NCBI GenBank assembly: GCA_954871525.1
Contig: OX940872.1
Location: 9,013,180 to 9,077,179 of the forward strand
From: Parietaria judaica
Taxonomy: Eukaryota > Streptophyta > Magnoliopsida > Rosales > Urticaceae
Reading direction: 5' to 3'
Length of the DNA: 64,000 nucleotides
Notes under the pieces: generated by a model
Told to the model about the DNA's origin: nothing
Database searches by the model: none
What the model saw: only the letters and a program-made list of their open reading frames with translations
Part shown: one piece after another, positions 58,640 to 64,000 of the stretch
Layout of the letters: the number at the start of each line of letters is the position of its first letter
Position numbering within the stretch: the stretch's first letter is position 1
Position numbers and translations under genes: made by a program

Positions 58640-61600
58640 TTCTGCCCAATTTCTTTAAAACACGTCGAGAAAGGGAAGACACATAACTAAAAAATAATAA
58701 TAGAAAATATTTGAAATTTATGTAGATGTGACACAAATAATAGAAAGGCCAGGGAAGACACCGTTTTCTTGGTCCGGAGTCAGGACCAAAGATTTGACTG
58801 CCGTTTTTGCCGATAAATTGTTTACCGTTATCGATGGATTAATCGTTTGTCGATGGAAACCTATAAAACTTTTTGTTTGCCGTTTTCAAAACTTATCGAA
58901 CTTATCGATGGATTTATCGTCTATCAATCGATTTATCGATGAAAAACCTATAAAAAAAAATTTATACATATATTTTACACTAAAAACATAACATAAAAAC
59001 TAATGTCATAAAGTATAAACATATATTATTAAATTATCATTTATTAACAATTAATATATTAATAAAAATGATAATTTATAAGTTACAAATTATTATTTAT
59101 GAATTAACATTATTCTATACAAATAAATTATAAGAAAATGAAAAATTATTATTTGCAAATTATAAGTTGTAACTTAGTTATTTTATAAGTCAAATGTTCT
59201 ATTTAATTACTTATTATTAAATGAAATATGTTTTTTTAATAAATTTTGCAACTTAAAGAATTCAAGTCATATTTAAAAAAAAAAAAGAGATATTGCATAA
59301 TATAGCCAAATTGAAATGTTTGATTAGCCAAATAACCAACCTTTCATTTTTCTTTGCAAAATAGCCAAATGGTTATTTAACATATTAACGTGTATTAACG
59401 TGGTTAATTTGTTTACAAAATTACCTAAAAATTGTACTATTGCCGCATTATTTTAGAAAATATCAAATTAATAAAACAATTATTCCAACCTAACAGTTTA
59501 TAAATCATATACAATATTATAGAACGAAATTACATCAAAATATTTGATTAACTAGCTCAAATTAACCAATTTCCAAAACATATAAACTTTTGCCGTAATA
59601 AAATTACAACTCAGTAAAATTACAACACGTTATTTTATAAAACGAAATTACATGAAAATATTAGAGTAACTAGGTCAAATTAACAATTTCCTAAGAAACT
59701 TAGTTTTACCGCAGTTATATAACAATTCGTAAGACCCCTAAAATCACGCCAGATATGCAGAAAAATGAGCCTTTGACCACTATGACTTTTCGTTATTTTA
59801 ATAATTAGCCTTTTTGAGTCATAAGATAATAACGAATGAAATAGGTGGCCGGGTTCTCTTTCTACAACCCTTTTGATATGATAGGCCTAGGGGTTATAGT
59901 CGACGTTGATTTATCATCAGTTTTTGAAAAATAATACTTCAAAACCTAAAACGAAAGACTGTTCACTTTCCCTCCAAAAAATCACGAAAAGTATAAAATG
60001 AAAACGATAAAGGGAGATAACTTACCGAGATGCCTGTTTTGAGCGATAATCGAACGAAAATCAAATGAAAATCGCGAAATTTCGATCCTTGATCAGGACT
60101 ATTTTGTGCTTTGCGATGCGACTTAATTTTATTATATATTTTGTGAGTTTTGTTGTGAAAGTGCAGGAATACAGCCATGGTTTAGACATTTTCACTGTTT
60201 CGGTGGTTGTTATAATTAGTGTTTTAGGAAATTATATTAATCTTGCCATCATTTATTTTTAAGGCTAGGTTTTGTTTTGGAGCTATATTAATTGGTGTTT
60301 TAGGAATTATATTAATCTTGCTACCATTTGTCTATCTTCTACTATGAAATTCACCCCATATATCTATTGTTTGATTCGTGATTTTTTCTTAAATTAGATT
60401 TGACGACATATTCACGTAATACTAGTCATAAATCATATGTGGAAATAGTCATAAAGGGCATATAAATTTTTGCAAGAAAGAAAGTGAAAATAAGAATGAC
60501 TAGTATAAACTTTCCAATACTCTTCTTCTATTGAATTTTAGCTTTAAAAACTCGATTTGTCATAGCTGGGTGGAAGTTATTGTGTGTAGAAAGGCATGTG
60601 AGAATATTAGTGTGGAGACACATGACAATGAATGTTATTTGTTGCTTCGGATTTTCGCCAAATCTAAAATCATGGCCAAATCCTAATAACAATAAGAGAA
60701 ATTATACTAAATAGCCACATTCATATATTTATAATGTATTTTAACAAATTTAATATTTTATTTGCAAAATAGTCAAACATTGGCTATTTTATTAATGGTT
60801 ATAGTAGTTATAATGATTAATATGACTATTTTTATAATGATTAATAGGGTTAATCGACTATTTTATAAATATTAACTAAATATTGGATATTTTGTCAATT
60901 TTAAACTATCAAGTTGGCTATTTAGCTTTAACCTCCCTAATAATAATAAGGGATATTTTGCACAAATATTCAAACTAATCCCTAACTTTCAATTGTGCGA
61001 AATAATTATCTAAAGTCGTGAAATACATATATTTTTGATAATTCCTCCTATGGCTATGTGTTTCGATTAAAATCAAATATTTATACACATACACAACTCA
61101 ATTTAACAAAAAAAAAAAATTTATATTTTAATATTCACACGTTAAATACTTCCTCTATAAAGCATACACTTAATGCTAACGGATACATATAGAAGAAGAA
61201 AAAAATGAAAATGAAAGCGTCACGACCAAGTATTTAGTTCATCCAATTGAAAGCTTGAGATAATATCTCACAAGCTTAAATAAACTTGGATATTTACCAA
61301 CATTATTCCTAAAATAGTAAATAAAAAATAGAAACAGTGCCAAAGAAAATTGATGAGCTTCAAAACAAACTATTGCCTCTGTGTAGGGTGTACATTCATA
61401 GCCATTTTGGATGCTCTTTTGGCCTTAGTTTCATATTCACAAAGCAACAAAGCCCTCCATTCTTCTTCACCCTTAATGTCATGATGTTTAGTTCTTACTT
61501 CATGCTTCATTTGGCTTTTTATGACAACTTTTTTTAAATTAAAAAAAAAAACAAAAAACAAAGTGGTTAAAAGGTAAGAAATAGTTGAGTTGCCATATTG

Positions 61601-62500
61601 TAAAGTACACATTTTTTGTTTCCTTTCTCAATCTTAATATACTGTTTTTACCAACCTAGGTGAAAATTTTGTTCCCAAGTCTAATTTTGATCTTTATATC
61701 GGTTCTTTTGTATTTAAAGAAAACGGAAATAGGATAGGCAGAGGCTTCCAAAAGGGTTCGTTCTTACTTCTTACGCTTAAATCATGTGTTATTTAAAGTT
61801 AAGCTAATATTTTTATCATTCGATTTTTTATTTTTTTTTTGTAGCGATGCAAATAATGAGATTTTATTTAAAAAACCAAATTTAATTGATTTATGTACAA
61901 TTTCAAGTGCTCAATTATTTGATTCGACAAATTTAATTAGGCTTTCGTAATCGGATTAAATGAAAATTGTGTTGATGTTGTCTACTCCTTGACGTAATTT
62001 CCATCTTCATGATCATGAAAGATTTGTGACACTCCACAAGATTTCTATTACTTCCCCGGCGATAATAGTGTGACAAAAAAAATGCAAAAGGAAAGTACAA
62101 AAATGGTAATGTATTGTTGTCAAAATTTGTACCCAAAATTTGAAATATATTTTGTCACATTTGTTTCGATCAATTTATTGAAAATAGTACAATGTATTGC
62201 TGTTTATCTAATCATGGCCTATATATAAATAGATAAGCTTGAAGATTAGTCATATCTCAAGTCTCAAGAGACATGTGATCACTTTTAAGCTTAGATATGT
62301 AATGTAACCCTCAAATTTGGTACTTCCTCTCTCTAAGGACGCCGAGCTCTACCTTATCTTATTTTAATTTGCAGGGTCTTCTTTGTAGTTTGTACTTTAT
62401 ACTTTGTACTATAAGCCTTCGTTTATTACTATACATTAAGATTATATCTTTAATAATACTCTAGGAAATATGGAAAAGTAGATTTAAAGTTTTTTACTTA

Positions 62501-62540
<40 letters not shown>

Positions 62541-62742
62541 CGACCTATTAATCCAAAATAAAATTCTGCATTGGTTGAAAGAGAGGCTTAAAATTGGTCT
62601 AAAACAATCCTACTACTTAGTACAGTTCTATTTTGTTTTATGAGATCAGACGGTCCGACGTAATTAGTTATTAAACCATAATTCAGTTCGTAGTGTAAGG
62701 TAATTTTGGGCATGGTAGGCCGGGCCACGCGGGCCCTGCCAC
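58640..62742. other. AT-rich intergenic with degenerate MITEs
   Basis: No gene is supported. 58790-58950 has atcgatgg/tttgccg blocks related to the array-edge element. 60690-60945 looks like a MITE with ends aaatagccac and tggctattta, and 59288-59400 carries the same atagccaaat motif. The remainder is AT-rich with scattered homopolymers. Confidence 0.5.
62503..62538. repeat. (TA)n microsatellite
   Basis: About 36 bp of TA dinucleotides. Confidence 0.95.
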
Positions 62743-64000
62743 CAGGGGCGGACCCAGGAAATGTCATCGGGGGTGACGAACAATAAAATAAAGACCAATA
62801 CAATAGACTTTAATTAATAATAAAGACCATTAAATTAAATATTGATTAATAATTTCTCAAAACACATCATTACATCAAAATAGAGAGCGTCTTGATTTCA
62901 TATTACGGAAATCTTCTATAATTGAATCGAAACTAAAATTCTCAGTAATCTCTCTCTCAACGTTCACGACCAAATAGTCCGACAAGAAATCATCCTCCAT
63001 CTTGTTCCGAAGTGCTGTCTTGACTAGCTTCATTCTTGAAAAAGAACGCTCGGTTGAAGCAGTGGAAACCGGAAGAGTAAGAATCAGAGTTATCACTTTG
63101 TACAACACCGGATAATAATCTGATCGTCTAGTGCTCTTCAACCATTGACAAAGATCAGAAATCGTTTTCAAAGCTACAAACTCTGGCAATTTTCGGAGTG
63201 TATCAAACTGATGAAGCTCGGGGCCAAATGCGTCAAAATCATGTTGGTCAAAATATTTTGGGTAAAAATTCTGAACAAATTGAATGATATCATCCTTTCT
63301 GAACGATCGCCGCAACTCTTTAGGATCTATTCTGTAATATTCCTCCACTGTCATATCACGATGAGCAGTTCCTCTTTTATTATCATGAGGAGCACTAAAA
63401 TCGGGTGCTACTATATTGACTCCTCCACAAAAAGATCTGACAATTTCCACTAAGTTGCTAAATCCTTCGTTTCTAAGCTTCTATACGAGTGTCTTCGTGG
63501 ATCTTATAAGAAACATTGCATTCAAAATATATTGAGATCGAAATTGCAAGGCATTACAAAGCGAGCTAGTGATATCCAACACTTCTTTCATCAGATGCAT
63601 AACAAACACAAAATAGAAACTGGTCATTGTCTTATGAACTGACTTAGCTTCAACACGTTGACTATTAGTTTGTCCCTCAGATTTGAGCTTCAATAAAACT
63701 TCACATGTTGCACGAAACATATTGATCAAACTGTTAACTGATTTAGAGTGTGAAGTCCAGTGAGTATCACCTGGTCTTTGCAATGAACTGGACTGATTAA
63801 GACCGCTTCCACTTTCAAGCTCCTCGATATCAAGTAAATAGGCAATATTTGAAGCATGAGCATCTTTCAACTGGTCATTACACTTACAAGATCCACTGAC
63901 GATATTAACAATGAGTAAAAGCTTATCAAAAAACTTTTTAACATGATAAACCTCCTTGGATGCAGCAACTAATGATAATTGTAACCGATGAGCAAAACAA
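62743..64000 (-). mobile_element. hAT transposon with transposase, one end visible
   Basis: The terminal repeat starts at 62743 (CAGGGGCGGACCCAGGA), nearly the same as the ends of the elements at 5116 and 23808. About 130 bp of non-coding end sequence precede the minus-strand transposase. The other end is beyond the window, so no target duplication can be tested. Confidence 0.85.
62875..64000 (-). pseudogene. hAT-family transposase (TTF/ZMYM1-like), one in-frame stop
   Basis: C-terminal 375 codons of a cut-and-paste transposase, open from the window edge. They begin CFAHRLQLSLVAASKEVYHV, continue through GSGLNQSSSLQRPGDTHWTSH, and end in the hAT dimerisation domain (LPVSTASTERSFSRMKLVKT, then FLSDYLVVNVER). 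A single TAG at 63481-63483 interrupts the frame after STKTLV, and the same frame resumes as KLRNEGFSNLVEIV. In related proteins this position is usually Gln or Lys as I recall, so a CAG-to-TAG transition is plausible. It is otherwise intact in the visible part. The N-terminal TTF zinc finger would lie outside the window. It may be inactive in this copy unless read through. Confidence 0.88.

Overview
This is plant nuclear DNA, most likely from a eudicot. It is AT-rich, with spliced genes using GT/AG introns, a plastid ribosomal protein carrying a transit peptide, a plant ATG11, a coiled-coil NLR pseudogene, and many plant-type transposons (hAT, LINE, SINE, LTR, fold-back). The species cannot be named from the sequence.

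Five apparently functional genes were rebuilt exon by exon. They are the 3' part of ATG11 (+, 1-2705); an ASG1-like gene (-, 17938-14953, 6 exons, 535 aa); plastid ribosomal protein bL35c (-, 34135-32957, 3 exons, 152 aa); nucleoporin NUP43 (-, 55928-53102, 5 exons, 361 aa); and a small two-helix membrane protein (+, 57306-57738, 118 aa). From memory, these correspond to neighbours in two Arabidopsis regions (At4g30780/30790/30840/30845 and At2g24090/24100). The window therefore looks like a conserved gene block that has been inflated by repeats.

The outstanding feature is a 19.6-kb head-to-tail array of ten ~1.95-kb units (34381-53935). Each unit carries an intact copy of the last two exons of NUP43, most of intron 3 and the 3' flank. 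Only the rightmost unit is joined to NUP43 exons 1-3. The nine others are promoterless terminal-exon cassettes lying between NUP43 and the bL35c promoter. Diagnostic variants are shuffled between units in a mosaic, which points to unequal exchange or gene conversion. The left edge of the unit coincides with the end of a short inverted-repeat element.

Layout: 1-2705 ATG11; 4290-7344 a decayed CC-NLR pseudogene holding a hAT miniature element, with a small inverted NB-ARC fragment at its broken 5' end; 7580-8238 and 13083-13758 two copies of one hAT-type element; 11053-12869 an element with a BED-finger ORF and palindromic ends; 14953-17938 ASG1-like with a G-box cluster upstream; 18655-20408 a dead LINE; 22841-32000 a transposon thicket (fold-back elements, hAT MITE, SINE, a gypsy-like LTR element split by another long insertion with many hairpins); 32957-34135 bL35c; 34381-53935 the array; up to 55928 the rest of NUP43; 57306-57738 the small membrane protein; 58240-58639 a hAT-like MITE; 62743 to the end, a hAT element with a transposase interrupted by one stop codon. 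Three elements (5116, 23808, 62743) share the same terminal sequence, so the last could be a relative of the source that mobilised the other two.
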